Positions 16,136 to 25,331 are shown, numbered from the stretch's first letter. The stretch is DNA of 60,133 nucleotides from Streptomyces soli (GCF_003999195.1 NZ_RJVR01000336.1:1-60133), one strand, 5' to 3'. Notes: generated from the letters alone by a model not told the origin. Numbers and translations are program-made.

Positions 16136-18376
16136 ATGAGCCGCACCGCCCTGCGTGTCTGCCCACTGTGCGAGGCCACCTGCGGCCTCACGCTCACCAT
16201 CGACGAGGGGGGCACGGTCACCCAGGCGCGCGGTGACCGCGAGGACGTCTTCAGCGCGGGATTCATCTGCCCGAAGGGCGCCACCTTCGGCGAGCTCGAC
16301 TCCGATCCGGACCGGCTGCGCCGCCCGCTCGTGCGGCGCGGCGGCAAGCTGGTCGAGGCGAGCTGGCAGGAGGCGTACGAGGCCGTGGCGGCCGGCCTCG
16401 GCACGGTGATCCGGGAACACGGCGGCGAGTCGGTCGCGGTCTACCTCGGCAACCCGAACGTCCACACCGTCGCCGGCGGTCTCTACCCGCCGCTGATCAT
16501 CCGGGCGCTGGGCACCCGCAACATCTACGCGGCCAGCACCCTCGACCAGATGCCCAAGCAGGTCGCCTGCGGCTATCTCTTCGGCCACGCCTTCGCGATC
16601 CCCGTCCCCGACCTGGACCGCACCGACCACCTGGTCGTCATCGGCGCCAACCCCATGGTCTCCAACGGCAGTCTGGCCACCGCCGCCGACTTCCCCGGCA
16701 AGCTCAGGGCGCTGCGCAAGCGCGGCGGCCGGCTCACCGTCATCGACCCGAAGCGCACCCGCACCGCCGACCTGGCCGACCGCCACCTCACCCCCCGGCC
16801 CGGCACGGACGCAGCGCTGCTCCTCGCCCTCGTCCAGGTGCTGTTCGCGGAGGACCTGGTCGACCTCGGCGGCCTGGCCGAGCACGTCACCGGTGTGGAT
16901 GAAGTACGGGCTCTCGCTGCCGACTTCACCCCCGAGGCGGTCGCCGCGCACTGCGACGTAACCGCCGACGAGATCCGCGCCCTCGCCCGGGAGATCGCCG
17001 CCGCGCCCTCGGCCGCGGTCTACGGGCGGATCGGCAGCACGACCGTCGAATTCGGCACCCTGAGCAGCTGGTTGATCGACGTCATCAACATCCTCACCGG
17101 GAATCTGGACCGGGCGGGCGGCGTCATGTTCCCGCTCTCGCCCACCACTCGCGCCCCGCGGCCGCCCAAGCCCGGCCGCGGCTTCGTCACCGGCCGCTGG
17201 CGCAGCCGGGTCGCCGGTCACCCCGAGACCGTCTCCGAACTGCCCGCCGCAGCACTGGCCGAGGAGATCGACACCCCGGGCGCCGGGCGGGTCCGCGCCC
17301 TGATCACCGTCGCCGGGAACCCCGTGCTGTCCGCGCCGGACGGCGAGCGGCTGTCCCGCGCGCTCGACGACGACCTCGACTTCATGGTCAGCGTCGACCC
17401 GTACCTCAACGAGACCTCACGGCACGCCGACGTCGTCCTGCCCCCGCCGCCGCCCTCGCAGAGCGCCCACTTCGACTTCGCGTTCACCAACTTCTCCGTA
17501 CGCGACAACGTCCGCTTCTCCCCGCCCGCCGTCCCGCTCGCCGACGGCCGCCCCGACGAGGCCGAGATCCTCGCCCGCCTCGTCATGATCCTCTACGGCG
17601 CCGGGCCCGACGCCGACCCCGCCGCCGTGGACGAGCAGGTCATCGCCGCGACACTGGCCAAGGAGACCGCAGACCCGCACTCCCCGGTCGCCGGCCGCGA
17701 GGTGGCCGACCTGACCGCGCTCCTCACCGGCGGCACCGGCTACGAGCGGCGCCTCGACATGATGCTGCGCCTCGGCCCGTACGGCGACGCCTTCGGCACC
17801 GACCCGGAGGGCCTGACCCTGGCGCGGCTGCGCGAGCACCCCCACGGCATCGACCTCGGCGCCCTGAAGCCGCGCATCCCCGAAGTCCTGCGTACGGCCA
17901 CCGGCAAGGTCGAGCTGGCGCCCGGGCCGATCGTGGCCGACGTGCCCCGGTTGCGGCGCTCCCTCGACCGCAGCGCGGACGGGTTCGTCCTCATCGGCCG
18001 CCGCCACCTGCGCTCCAACAACAGCTGGATGCACAATGTGCCGGCGCTCACCGGCGGCACCAACCGCTGCACCCTCCAGATCCACCCCGACGACGCCGCG
18101 CGCCTCGGCCTCGCCGATTCCGCCCCCGCCCGCGTCAAGGGCCCCGGCGGCGAACTCGAGGTCCCCGTCGAAATCACCGACTCCCTCCGCCCCGGCGTCG
18201 TCTCCCTCCCCCACGGCTGGGGTCACGACCGGGCCGGCGCCCAGCTCACCACCGCCTCCCTGCGCCCCGGCGTCAACGTCAACCAGCTCCTCGACGGCTC
18301 GCTGCTCGACCCGCTCTCGGGCACGGCCGTCCTCAACGGCTTCCCGGTCCAGGTCACCGCGGCCTCACGACTCTGA
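16136..18376 (+). CDS. Molybdopterin oxidoreductase (formate dehydrogenase/nitrate reductase-like)
   Basis: A 746-residue bis-MGD molybdoenzyme of the DMSO-reductase family. The N-terminus has a 4Fe-4S site CPLCEATCGL plus FICPKG (C-x2-C-x3-C-x~30-C). Then come cofactor-binding segments VYLGNPNVHTVAGGLY, LVVIGANPMVSNGS, LTVIDPKRTRTADLADRHLTP (in part), the MGD-site HADVVLPPPPP (usually HADVVLP), and the C-terminal molydopterin-dinucleotide domain (LIGRRHLRSNNSWMHNVPAL, VSLPHGWGHDRAGAQL). There is no Tat signal, so it is cytoplasmic. No iron-sulfur or quinone partner is encoded nearby, suggesting an NAD(P)H- or ferredoxin-linked partner elsewhere. GGGAGGGCC precedes the ATG. The 3' end overlaps the convergent sulfurtransferase gene by 12 bases. 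Substrate unknown. Confidence 0.9.
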   Translation: MSRTALRVCPLCEATCGLTLTIDEGGTVTQARGDREDVFSAGFICPKGATFGELDSDPDRLRRPLVRRGGKLVEASWQEAYEAVAAGLGTVIREHGGESVAVYLGNPNVHTVAGGLYPPLIIRALGTRNIYAASTLDQMPKQVACGYLFGHAFAIPVPDLDRTDHLVVIGANPMVSNGSLATAADFPGKLRALRKRGGRLTVIDPKRTRTADLADRHLTPRPGTDAALLLALVQVLFAEDLVDLGGLAEHVTGVDEVRALAADFTPEAVAAHCDVTADEIRALAREIAAAPSAAVYGRIGSTTVEFGTLSSWLIDVINILTGNLDRAGGVMFPLSPTTRAPRPPKPGRGFVTGRWRSRVAGHPETVSELPAAALAEEIDTPGAGRVRALITVAGNPVLSAPDGERLSRALDDDLDFMVSVDPYLNETSRHADVVLPPPPPSQSAHFDFAFTNFSVRDNVRFSPPAVPLADGRPDEAEILARLVMILYGAGPDADPAAVDEQVIAATLAKETADPHSPVAGREVADLTALLTGGTGYERRLDMMLRLGPYGDAFGTDPEGLTLARLREHPHGIDLGALKPRIPEVLRTATGKVELAPGPIVADVPRLRRSLDRSADGFVLIGRRHLRSNNSWMHNVPALTGGTNRCTLQIHPDDAARLGLADSAPARVKGPGGELEVPVEITDSLRPGVVSLPHGWGHDRAGAQLTTASLRPGVNVNQLLDGSLLDPLSGTAVLNGFPVQVTAASRL

Positions 18377-19210
18377 CCCGCCCGTCACCACCGGCAGGTC
18401 TGACGGCAGACCCCACTCGCTCCAGGACCCGTCGTACACCGACAGCTCCCGGTATCCGGCCAGTTCGGCTCCCAGCGCCAGTACGCACGCCGTCACGCCA
18501 GACCCGCAGCTGAAGACCAGCTGCTCCCGCTCCCCGGCAAGGGCGGAGAAGGCCGCCCGCAGTTCCGGCACCGGACGCATCCGCCCGCCCTGCTGGAGCT
18601 CGCCGAACGGCAGATTCACCGCCCCGGGCATGTGGCCGCCCCGCAGCCCCGCCCGGGGCTCGGGGGTCGTACCGCGGAAGCGTTCCCGAGAGCGGGCGTC
18701 GAAGACCGCCGCAGCCGGGTCGGCCAGCGCCGCCATCACCTCGCCGCTACCGACGACCAGCCCCGGCCGGGGCCGCGCGGTGAAGTCGCCCCGCCGTCGC
18801 GCGGGCCCGGCCTCGCCGTTCTCCAGCGGCAGCCCGGCCGACTTCCAGGCGGGCAGGCCGCCGTCGAGCACGGCGGCCCGGTCGAAGCCCATCGCCCGCA
18901 GCATCCACCACGCGCGGGCGCTCGAGTAGATGCCCGCGCCGTCGTAGACGACGAGCGTGTCGGACTCGTCCACCCCGAGGCCGCGCATCTCCTCGGTGAA
19001 CCGATCCGTGTCGGGCATCGTGTGAGGCAACGGGCCGGAATGGTCGGACATTGCCCCGACGATATCGAAGACCCGCGCCCCAGGAATCCGCTCCCGGGCA
19101 TCCCGGTGCCCGCCCACCGACGCGTCGAGCACCACCACCCCGGGCCTCCCGAGCCGGGCCGCCAGCCAGTCGGTGCCGACCAGCGGGCCGTTCGGTGCCA
19201 TCGCGTCCAT
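18365..19210 (-). CDS. sseA: 3-mercaptopyruvate/thiosulfate sulfurtransferase
   Basis: A 281-residue two-domain rhodanese. The N-terminal inactive domain runs from PLVGTDWLAARLG through VVVLDAS to YDGAGIYSSARAWWMLRAMG. A linker leads to the catalytic domain, with VFDARSRERFRG, GHMPGAVNLPF and the active loop CGSGVTACVLALG. The CGSGVT form, rather than CRxGxxR, is typical of 3-mercaptopyruvate sulfurtransferases. It transfers sulfur from mercaptopyruvate or thiosulfate to an acceptor thiol or cyanide in the cytoplasm. It starts at ATG 19210 (or Met4). Monocistronic, convergent with the molybdopterin oxidoreductase. Confidence 0.92.
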   Translation of the reverse strand: MDAMAPNGPLVGTDWLAARLGRPGVVVLDASVGGHRDARERIPGARVFDIVGAMSDHSGPLPHTMPDTDRFTEEMRGLGVDESDTLVVYDGAGIYSSARAWWMLRAMGFDRAAVLDGGLPAWKSAGLPLENGEAGPARRRGDFTARPRPGLVVGSGEVMAALADPAAAVFDARSRERFRGTTPEPRAGLRGGHMPGAVNLPFGELQQGGRMRPVPELRAAFSALAGEREQLVFSCGSGVTACVLALGAELAGYRELSVYDGSWSEWGLPSDLPVVTGGSES

Positions 19211-19335
19211 CTATCTGTGCCCCCTCGGGCCCGGCCGGGCCGTCATCCGGTGTCTACGGCGATCAGGCCGCCCGCCTGCACAATAGGTGCGGCCGGGCCC
19301 CGGCCGACGCCGGGGCGGGGGCTCTGGCCCACTAA

Positions 19336-19352
19336 AACTATCGGTGCTAGTT
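19336..19352. promoter_or_regulatory. Operator before aldehyde dehydrogenase, shared with 26536-26552
   Basis: AACTATCGGTGCTAGTT is a 17-bp imperfect palindrome centred on G19344, 42 bases before the GTG start. Its right half TGCTAGTT is identical to the site between the TetR gene at 26573 and the acyl-CoA dehydrogenase at 26514. The left half differs at two positions from a perfect inverted repeat. Confidence 0.7.
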
Positions 19353-19393
19353 TGAGGTCGCATGTGCAGCGCACGTACCCGGGAGGACACGAC

Positions 19394-20788
19394 GTGAAGG
19401 CTCACGACGCCATGTACATCGACGGCGCGTGGCGGCCCGCCGCCGGCACGGACACGATCGCCGTCGTGAACCCCGCCGACGAGCAGGTGATCGCCACCGT
19501 GCCGGCCGGCACTCCGGCGGATGTCGACGCGGCCGTGCGCGCGGCCCGGGCGGCGTTCCCGGGGTGGGCGGCGACGGCCCCCGCGGAACGCGCAGCCAGG
19601 CTCACCGCGCTGCGCGACGCGCTCGCCGCCCGGCGGGAGGAGATCGCGGAGACGGTCACGGCGGAACTGGGCTCGCCGCTCGCGTTCAGTCAGGCGGTCC
19701 ACGCGGACGTACCGATCGCGGTGGCGGGCTCGTACGCCACGATCCTCGCCACGCACGCCTTCGAGGAGAAGGTCGGCAACTCCACCGTCCACCACGAACC
19801 CGTCGGCGTCGTGGGCGCGATCACGCCCTGGAACTACCCCCTGCACCAGATCGTCGCGAAGGTCGCACCGGCCCTGGCCGCAGGCTGCACGGTGGTCCTC
19901 AAGCCCGCCGAGGACACCCCGCTCGTGGCGCAGCTCTTCGCGGAGGCGATCGACGAGGCTGGTTTCCCGGCGGGGACGTTCAACCTCGTGACGGGCCTCG
20001 GCCTGGTCGCGGGTCAGGCGCTGGCCGAGCACGCGGACGTGGACCTGGTCTCCTTCACCGGCTCGACCGCCGTCGGCAGCCGGATCGCCGCGACCGCCGG
20101 CGCCGCCGTCAAGCGCGTCGCCCTCGAACTGGGCGGCAAGTCCGCCAACGTCATCCTGCCCAGCGCAGACCTGGCCCGCGCGGTCAATGTCGGCGTCGCC
20201 AATGTCATGTCCAACTCGGGCCAGACGTGCAGCGCCTGGACCCGCATGCTGGTCCACCGCGACCAGTACGACCAGGCCGTGGCCCTCGCGACCGCCGCCG
20301 CGGCCAAGTATGTCGCCGGCGGTCGCATCGGCCCGCTGGTCAACGCCAAGCAGCAGGCGCGCGTACGCGGTTACATCGAACAGGGCGTCGAGGAAGGCGC
20401 GCGCCTCGTCGCGGGCGGCCCCGAAGCGCCCCTCGACAAGGGCTATTACGTCGCCGCCACCGTCTTCGCCGACGTCACCCCGGACATGACCATCGCGCAG
20501 GAGGAGATCTTCGGCCCGGTGCTGTCCATCCTCCCCTACGAGGACGAGGCCGACGCCCTCCGTATCGCCAACGGCACGGTCTACGGCCTGGCCGGCGCCG
20601 TCTGGGCCGGCGACCAGGACGAGGCCGTGGCCTTCGCCCGCCGGATGGACACCGGCCAGGTCGACATCAACGGCGGGCGCTTCAACCCGCTGGCCCCCTT
20701 CGGCGGCTACAAGCAGTCCGGCTTCGGGCGCGAACTGGGTGCGCATGGCCTGGCCGAGTACCTGCACACCAAGTCGCTGCAGTTCTGA
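19394..20788 (+). CDS. NAD(P)-dependent aldehyde dehydrogenase
   Basis: A 464-residue ALDH-superfamily enzyme oxidising an aldehyde to the acid. Cofactor region: VGAITPWNYPLHQ, VLKPAEDTPL, VSFTGSTAVGSRIAATAG. Catalytic glutamate in LELGGKSANVILP, catalytic cysteine in NSGQTCSAWTRMLV, and the late EEIFGPVLSILPYE and PLAPFGGYKQSGFGRELG motifs are all intact. It begins at GTG 19394 with GGGAGGAC upstream. A zinc alcohol dehydrogenase follows 23 bases later, so an alcohol-to-aldehyde-to-acid route is likely. A 17-bp operator upstream links it to the TetR at 26573. Natural substrate unknown. Confidence 0.95.
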   Translation: MKAHDAMYIDGAWRPAAGTDTIAVVNPADEQVIATVPAGTPADVDAAVRAARAAFPGWAATAPAERAARLTALRDALAARREEIAETVTAELGSPLAFSQAVHADVPIAVAGSYATILATHAFEEKVGNSTVHHEPVGVVGAITPWNYPLHQIVAKVAPALAAGCTVVLKPAEDTPLVAQLFAEAIDEAGFPAGTFNLVTGLGLVAGQALAEHADVDLVSFTGSTAVGSRIAATAGAAVKRVALELGGKSANVILPSADLARAVNVGVANVMSNSGQTCSAWTRMLVHRDQYDQAVALATAAAAKYVAGGRIGPLVNAKQQARVRGYIEQGVEEGARLVAGGPEAPLDKGYYVAATVFADVTPDMTIAQEEIFGPVLSILPYEDEADALRIANGTVYGLAGAVWAGDQDEAVAFARRMDTGQVDINGGRFNPLAPFGGYKQSGFGRELGAHGLAEYLHTKSLQF

Positions 20789-20811
20789 CCGCAACCCGCA
20801 GGAGAGTCACC

Positions 20812-21894
20812 GTGACCCGCGCCGCCGTACTGCCCGCCGTCAACGCCCCGCTGGCCATCGCGGACATCGACGTCCCCGAGCCCGGCCCCGGCCAGGTCAA
20901 GGTCCGCCTGGCCGCGGCGGGGGTGTGCCACTCCGACCTGTCGCTGTCCAACGGCACCCTGAAGCAGCCCGTGCCCGCCGTCCTCGGCCACGAGGGCGCC
21001 GGCACGGTCACCGCCGTCGGCGTGGGCGTGACGGCGGTGGCGCCCGGCGACCGGGTGGTCCTCAACTGGGCGCCCTCCTGCGGCGACTGCCACTTCTGCG
21101 GCCTCGCCGAGCCCTGGCTCTGCGCCAACGCGGGCGCCGCCGCCACCGCCCCCTACGCCCGCCTCACCGCCGACGGCAGCGAGCTCTACCCGGGCCTGGG
21201 CACCGCTGTCTTCGCCGAGGAGACCGTCGTCTCGGCCCACGCCGTCCTCCCGCTCCCCGCCGGCGTCCCGCTCACCGAGGCCGCCCTCCTCGGCTGCGCC
21301 GTCCTGACCGGATACGGCGCCGTCCACCACTCCGCCGCCGTCCGCCCCGGCGAGTCCGTCGCCGTCCTCGGCGTGGGCGGGGTCGGCCTGTCGGTGCTGC
21401 AGTCCGCCCGTATCGCGGGGGCCGGCACCATCGTCGCCGTCGATGTCTCCCCTGCCAAGGAGGAGTTGGCCCGCGCGGCCGGCGCCACCGAGTTCCTCAC
21501 CGCCTCCGACGACACCACCAAGCAGATCCGCAAGCTCACCGGCGGCTACGGAACGGACGTCGCCATCGAGTGCGTCGGCCGCGCCGACACCATCCGTACA
21601 GCCTGGTCCGCCACCCGGCGCGGCGGCCGCACCACCGTCGTCGGCATCGGCGGCAAGGACCAGCAGGTCACCTTCTCCGCCCTGGAACTCTTCTACTTCG
21701 GCCGTACGCTCTCGGGCTGCGTCTACGGCAACAGCGACCCGGCGAAGGACCTCCCGGTGCTGGCCGAGCACGTACGCGCGGGCCGTCTCGACCTCTCGGC
21801 GATGGTCACCGAGCGTATCGGCCTCGAAGGCATCCCCGCCGCCTTCGAGGCGATGCTCGCCGGGCGCGGCGGGCGAGCCCTGGTCATCTTCTGA
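20812..21894 (+). CDS. Zinc-dependent alcohol dehydrogenase
   Basis: A 360-residue medium-chain dehydrogenase. Catalytic zinc ligands are Cys in AAGVCHSDLS and His/Glu in LGHEGAGTV. The structural zinc site is CGDCHFCGLAEPWLC. The NAD(P)-binding fold shows VAVLGVGGVGLSVLQSARI and an IVAVDVS acidic residue favouring NAD. The end matches class III/benzyl-alcohol-type enzymes (FYFGRTLSGCVYGNSDPAKD). GTG 20812 is preceded by GGAGAG. It is 23 bases downstream of the aldehyde dehydrogenase and probably co-transcribed, acting on the alcohol whose aldehyde that enzyme oxidises. A possible mycothiol-linked form cannot be excluded. Confidence 0.93.
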   Translation: MTRAAVLPAVNAPLAIADIDVPEPGPGQVKVRLAAAGVCHSDLSLSNGTLKQPVPAVLGHEGAGTVTAVGVGVTAVAPGDRVVLNWAPSCGDCHFCGLAEPWLCANAGAAATAPYARLTADGSELYPGLGTAVFAEETVVSAHAVLPLPAGVPLTEAALLGCAVLTGYGAVHHSAAVRPGESVAVLGVGGVGLSVLQSARIAGAGTIVAVDVSPAKEELARAAGATEFLTASDDTTKQIRKLTGGYGTDVAIECVGRADTIRTAWSATRRGGRTTVVGIGGKDQQVTFSALELFYFGRTLSGCVYGNSDPAKDLPVLAEHVRAGRLDLSAMVTERIGLEGIPAAFEAMLAGRGGRALVIF

Positions 21895-22146
21895 CCGGCG
21901 GGTATGGCTGAGCACTGCCACGGCCATCACGGCGGGCAGCACGTACAGCGGCGCGATCGTCCTGTCGGTGACGTAGCGGCGCCCGCGACCAGCGCCCGGG
22001 GCAGGCGCCCGCGACCAAGCCGGGGTCCGTGCCACAACGCCGTGGCGCGGGCCCCTCCGCGCTCTGGCCGTTACCGCTCAGTAGTGCGAGGATCTGGGCG
22101 AGGCGAGCACGAACCGGACAAGAACCAGGACGGGACGGGTAGACGC

Positions 22147-23580
22147 ATGGCGGAGCTGCACGATCTGACGGCTGTGGAGCAGGCACAGGAAATCCGGAAG
22201 GGGACCCTGTCACCGACCGAGCTGACCGAGCACTACCTGAGCCGCATCGACCGGCTCAACGAGACCATCGGGGCGTTCATCACCGTCACCGCCGCGATCG
22301 CCCGCAAGCAGGCCGCCGACGCCGAGGCGGAAGTCCTCGCCGCTCGCCGCGAAGGGCGCGAGCTCTCGCCGCTGCACGGCGTGCCCGTCCCGGTGAAGGA
22401 CCTCAACTTCACGGCCGGCGTACGCACCACCCTCGGCTCGGCCGCCTACGCCGACCACGTGCCGGACTCCGACGACCACGTCGTCGTCAAGCTCCGCGAG
22501 GCCGGTACCATCCTGCTCGGCAAGACCAACACCCCCGAGTTCGGGCTCCCCTGCTACACCGAGAACCGCCTCGCCCCGCCCGCCCGCACCCCCTGGGACC
22601 TCGACCGTTCGGCGGGCGGCTCCAGCGGCGGCGCGGCGGCGGCCGTCTCGTCCGGCCTGGCGCCCATCGCCCACGCCAGCGACGGCGGCGGCTCCATCCG
22701 CATCCCGGCCTCCGTCTGCGGCCTCTTCGGCATCAAGCCGAGCCGCGGCCGGGTCAGCCCCGGTCCCGTCACCCACGACGTCACCGGTCTCAGCACCAGC
22801 GGCCCCCTCGCCCGCACCGTCGCCGACGCCGCCACCCTGCTCGACGTCATGTCCGGTACGGTCCCGGGTGCCCCCTACGCCGCTCCCTCACTCCCGCCGG
22901 GGGAGACCTTCGCCTCCTACGCAGCCCGCGAACCGGGCGCCCTGCGGGTGGTCGGGCTGCCACAGCCGCCGGTGCCGGGCGTGGAGCTGCACGCCGACGT
23001 CCGGGCGGCGTACGACGGCACGGTGGCACTGCTGCGCGAGCTGGGCCACGTCGTCGACGAGATCGAGCTCCCCGTCGACGACGCACTGCTCACGGCCTTC
23101 ACCCGGGTCTGGAGCGTGATGTCCACCTCCTACCCCGTCGCGCCGGAGCAGGAGGACCTGCTGATCCCCCTCACTCGTCACCTGCGCGCCGAGGGCGCCA
23201 AGGTCTCCGGGCCCGAATTCGCCGAGTCCCTCTACGCCTTCCGCGCACTCGGCGAGCTCGTCGCGGCCGCGCTCCACTCCTCGTACGACGTGATCCTCAC
23301 CCCGACCCTCGCCCAGCCCCCGGCCCTCGTCGGCGCCCTGCGCAACGATGACGACCCCGCCGCCGAGTTCGCCGGCCTCGCCGCCTTCACCCCCTTCACC
23401 CCCATCTTCAACGCCACCGGCCAACCCTCCGTAAATGTCCCCCTCCACTGGACCGAGGCCGGCCTCCCCATCGGCGTCATGTTCGGCGCCCGCTACGGCG
23501 ACGAAGCCACCCTCATCTCCCTCTCGGCCCAACTGGAAGCGGCCCGCCCGTGGGCCGGCCGTAGGCCGTCATTGTGGTGA
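22147..23580 (+). CDS. Amidase signature family hydrolase
   Basis: A 477-residue amidase. The Ser-cisSer-Lys triad is visible: Lys in GVPVPVKDLNFTAG, cis-Ser and the loop in SAGGSSGGAAAAVSSG, nucleophile Ser in SDGGGSIRIPASVCGLFGIKP. The C-terminal PIFNATGQPSVNVPLHW and GLPIGVMFGARYGDE are typical of fungal-type and GatA-like amidases. No GatB/GatC is nearby, so it is a free catabolic amidase cutting an unknown carboxamide to acid and ammonia. It starts at ATG 22147 and its 3' end overlaps soxR by 12 bases (convergent). About 250 bases separate it from the dehydrogenases upstream; a minus-strand open segment there (IAPLYVLPAVMAVAVL, near 21900-21960) may be a tiny membrane-protein relic. Confidence 0.93.
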   Translation: MAELHDLTAVEQAQEIRKGTLSPTELTEHYLSRIDRLNETIGAFITVTAAIARKQAADAEAEVLAARREGRELSPLHGVPVPVKDLNFTAGVRTTLGSAAYADHVPDSDDHVVVKLREAGTILLGKTNTPEFGLPCYTENRLAPPARTPWDLDRSAGGSSGGAAAAVSSGLAPIAHASDGGGSIRIPASVCGLFGIKPSRGRVSPGPVTHDVTGLSTSGPLARTVADAATLLDVMSGTVPGAPYAAPSLPPGETFASYAAREPGALRVVGLPQPPVPGVELHADVRAAYDGTVALLRELGHVVDEIELPVDDALLTAFTRVWSVMSTSYPVAPEQEDLLIPLTRHLRAEGAKVSGPEFAESLYAFRALGELVAAALHSSYDVILTPTLAQPPALVGALRNDDDPAAEFAGLAAFTPFTPIFNATGQPSVNVPLHWTEAGLPIGVMFGARYGDEATLISLSAQLEAARPWAGRRPSLW

Positions 23581-24054
23581 CCGCTCCTGCGAGCAGTCCG
23601 GCGAGACCAGCAGCCGCCGCGCCCCCGGGCCCTGGGCTCCTAGCCGGTCGTCGGGGTTGGACAGTTTGCAGCGCTGGAGGGAGAGGCAGCCGCAGCCGAT
23701 GCAGTCGTCGAGGTTGTCGCGGAGTTGGGTGAGTTCGGTGATGCGGGCGTCGAGTTGGGCTCGCCAGTCCTCGGAGAGGCGGGCCCAGTCCTGGGGGGTG
23801 GGGGTGCGGCCGTCAGGGAGGCTGTCGAGGGCTTCGCGGATGGTGGCGAGCGGCATGCCGACGCGCTGGGCGGCGCGGATGAAGGCGATGCGGCGCAGGG
23901 TGTCGCGGGTGTAGCGGCGTTGGTTGCCGGTGGTGCGGGTGCTGGTGATCAGGCCTTTGGCCTCGTAGAAGTGCAGGGCGGAGACGGCGGCGCCGCTGCG
24001 CGCGCTGAGCATGCCGACGGTCAGGAGCCGGTGTGCGATCGGGATGGACGACAT
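23569..24054 (-). CDS. soxR: Redox-sensing MerR-family regulator SoxR
   Basis: A 161-residue SoxR. N-terminal winged helix: LTVGMLSARSGAAVSALHFYE, KGLITSTRTTGNQRRYTRDTLRRI (split here), then the dimer coiled coil LDARITELTQLRDNLDD. The [2Fe-2S] site CIGCGCLSLQRC has the expected C-x2-C-x-C-x5-C spacing. In streptomycetes SoxR answers to redox-active pigments and quinones rather than superoxide, usually inducing a few efflux or reductase genes. The C-terminal tail is longer than in enteric SoxR, as usual in this genus. ATG 24054 gives the conserved N-terminus, although no strong ribosome binding site is seen. No obvious target gene is adjacent. Confidence 0.95.
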   Translation of the reverse strand: MSSIPIAHRLLTVGMLSARSGAAVSALHFYEAKGLITSTRTTGNQRRYTRDTLRRIAFIRAAQRVGMPLATIREALDSLPDGRTPTPQDWARLSEDWRAQLDARITELTQLRDNLDDCIGCGCLSLQRCKLSNPDDRLGAQGPGARRLLVSPDCSQERSPQ

Positions 24055-24188
24055 CTTGTCAACTTAACCCGGCCCTGAAGGAGCGGGCTTGGAGGTAGGG
24101 CGCCATTGGCTGTGGTGTGGCCTCCTCCGTCCGCTCCACCCATGGGGTGGCTGGGACGCGTGACTCACGCCCCGAGGTCCACACTATG

Positions 24189-24205
24189 CTGAGCAAGCGC
24201 TTAGA
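24189..24205. promoter_or_regulatory. TetR-type operator before maoC gene
   Basis: CTGAGCAAGCGCTTAGA, 20 bases before the ATG at 24225. The same 17 bases occur at 25332-25348 before the TetR gene at 25319, and a 14/17 match lies at 31713-31729 before an SDR gene. The core is the palindrome CAAGCGCTTAG. Confidence 0.8.
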
Positions 24206-24224
24206 AACCTACGGGAGGTACGAC

Positions 24225-24686
24225 ATGTCGCAGGGCAGGACCTTCGCTTCGCCGGACGAGCTGCGGGCCGCAGTCGGCGAGGAACTCGGCACGACGGACT
24301 GGCTGGAGGTCGACCAGAAGCGGATCGACCTGTTCGCGGAGGCGACCGGGGACCACCAGTGGATCCACGTCGACCCGGAGAAGGCCGCACAGGGGCCCTT
24401 CGGCACGACGATCGCGCACGGCTACCTGACGCTGTCGCTGATCCCGCAGTTCACCGCCGGCCTGCTCAAGGTCGAGGGCGTGAAGATGGGCGTCAACTAC
24501 GGCGTGAACAAGGTCCGCTTCCCCTCGCCGGTGCCGGTCGGCTCCCGGCTGCGCGCATCCTCGAGGATCGCCGAGCTGACCGACGTACCGGGCGGCATCC
24601 AGCTCGTCACCGTCGTCACCATCGAGCGCGAGGGCGGCGACAAGCCGGTCTGCGTCGCGGAGACCGTCGCCCGCTTCTACCTCTGA
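24225..24686 (+). CDS. MaoC-like (R)-enoyl-CoA hydratase
   Basis: A 153-residue single hot-dog-fold hydratase/dehydratase. The hydratase-2 motif is present as LFAEATGDHQWIHVDPEKA (catalytic Asp and His in D-x4-H) and GTTIAHGYLTLSLIP. It probably adds water to an enoyl-CoA in beta-oxidation-like pathways. ATG 24225 has GGGAGG 6 bases upstream; the in-frame ATG at 24186 lies in the operator. The gene converges on its likely regulator (TetR, 24690-25319) with a 3-base gap, and both have the same operator upstream. It fits the lipid or CoA-ester catabolic genes that follow. Confidence 0.93.
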   Translation: MSQGRTFASPDELRAAVGEELGTTDWLEVDQKRIDLFAEATGDHQWIHVDPEKAAQGPFGTTIAHGYLTLSLIPQFTAGLLKVEGVKMGVNYGVNKVRFPSPVPVGSRLRASSRIAELTDVPGGIQLVTVVTIEREGGDKPVCVAETVARFYL

Positions 24687-24689
24687 GCG

Positions 24690-25319
24690 CTACCGCTGAG
24701 CCAGCACCATGCGCAGGACGAGGTCGGCGTACAGCTCGCCGATCTCGTCCGGCGTCCGGCGGCCGTCCGGGTTGAACCAGCGCGCCACGTCGATGCAGAG
24801 CGACAGCACGGCCAGCGTCGTGCCGGAGACTTCCGGCACGTCGAATTCCCCGCTCTTCACGCCGTCCTGGATCACCGACCGGATGACGCCCTCGCTCTGC
24901 CGGCGCAGCCCCACGATCTCCGCGTAGTGCTCGGCGCTCAGCGCGTCCAGCTCGTACTGGACCACCCGGCCGGTGGTGTGGTGCTCCGCGTGCCAGCGGA
25001 CGAAGGACCGTACGGCCGCCGCCAGCCGCTCGGCGGGGGTGCCGCCGGTGTTGGCGGCGTCCTGGAGCAGGCCGAGGGAGAGTCGGTGGCCGACGCCGCT
25101 GATCTGGTAGAGCAGCTCTTCCTTGGTCTTGTAGTGGATGTAGAGCGCGGCCGGGCTCATCCCGGCCCGGCTCGCGATGTCGCGGGTCGTGGTGGCGTGG
25201 TAGCCGCGCTCGGCGAACGCTTCGACCGCGGCCAGCACCAGCCGCCTGGCGGCATCAGGGGTGATGCCGGTCCATGTCGTGGTCGCGGTCTGCTCCGCCT
25301 CGGCGCTCATGGCGGACAC
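24690..25319 (-). CDS. TetR-family regulator of CoA-ester catabolism
   Basis: A 209-residue TetR repressor. HTH region: ARRLVLAAVEAFAERGYHAT, TTRDIASRAGMSPAALYIHYK, TKEELLYQISGVGHR. The remainder is the long-helix ligand domain, with VVQYELDALSAEHYAEIVGL and LSLCIDVARWFNPDGRRTPDEIGELYADL (given in parts), a pattern seen in KstR2-like and acyl-CoA-linked TetRs. It starts at GTG 25319 or ATG 25310. The operator 25332-25348 lies directly before the start, and identical or similar sites precede maoC and the SDR at 31772. It probably responds to an acyl-CoA or steroid-CoA ligand; this is family-based inference. Confidence 0.9.
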   Translation of the reverse strand: MSAMSAEAEQTATTTWTGITPDAARRLVLAAVEAFAERGYHATTTRDIASRAGMSPAALYIHYKTKEELLYQISGVGHRLSLGLLQDAANTGGTPAERLAAAVRSFVRWHAEHHTTGRVVQYELDALSAEHYAEIVGLRRQSEGVIRSVIQDGVKSGEFDVPEVSGTTLAVLSLCIDVARWFNPDGRRTPDEIGELYADLVLRMVLAQR

Positions 25320-25331
25320 CCTACAACGACA

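Noticed and set aside
14485..16404. Long minus-strand open frame across hmgA and the TetR
   Set aside because: Out of frame with hmgA and antisense to the TetR; no domain, and composition is Arg/Ala/Gly/Pro filler.
19211..19393. Small gene between sulfurtransferase and aldehyde dehydrogenase
   Set aside because: Only short frames without a ribosome binding site; the region is accounted for by the promoter and the operator at 19336.
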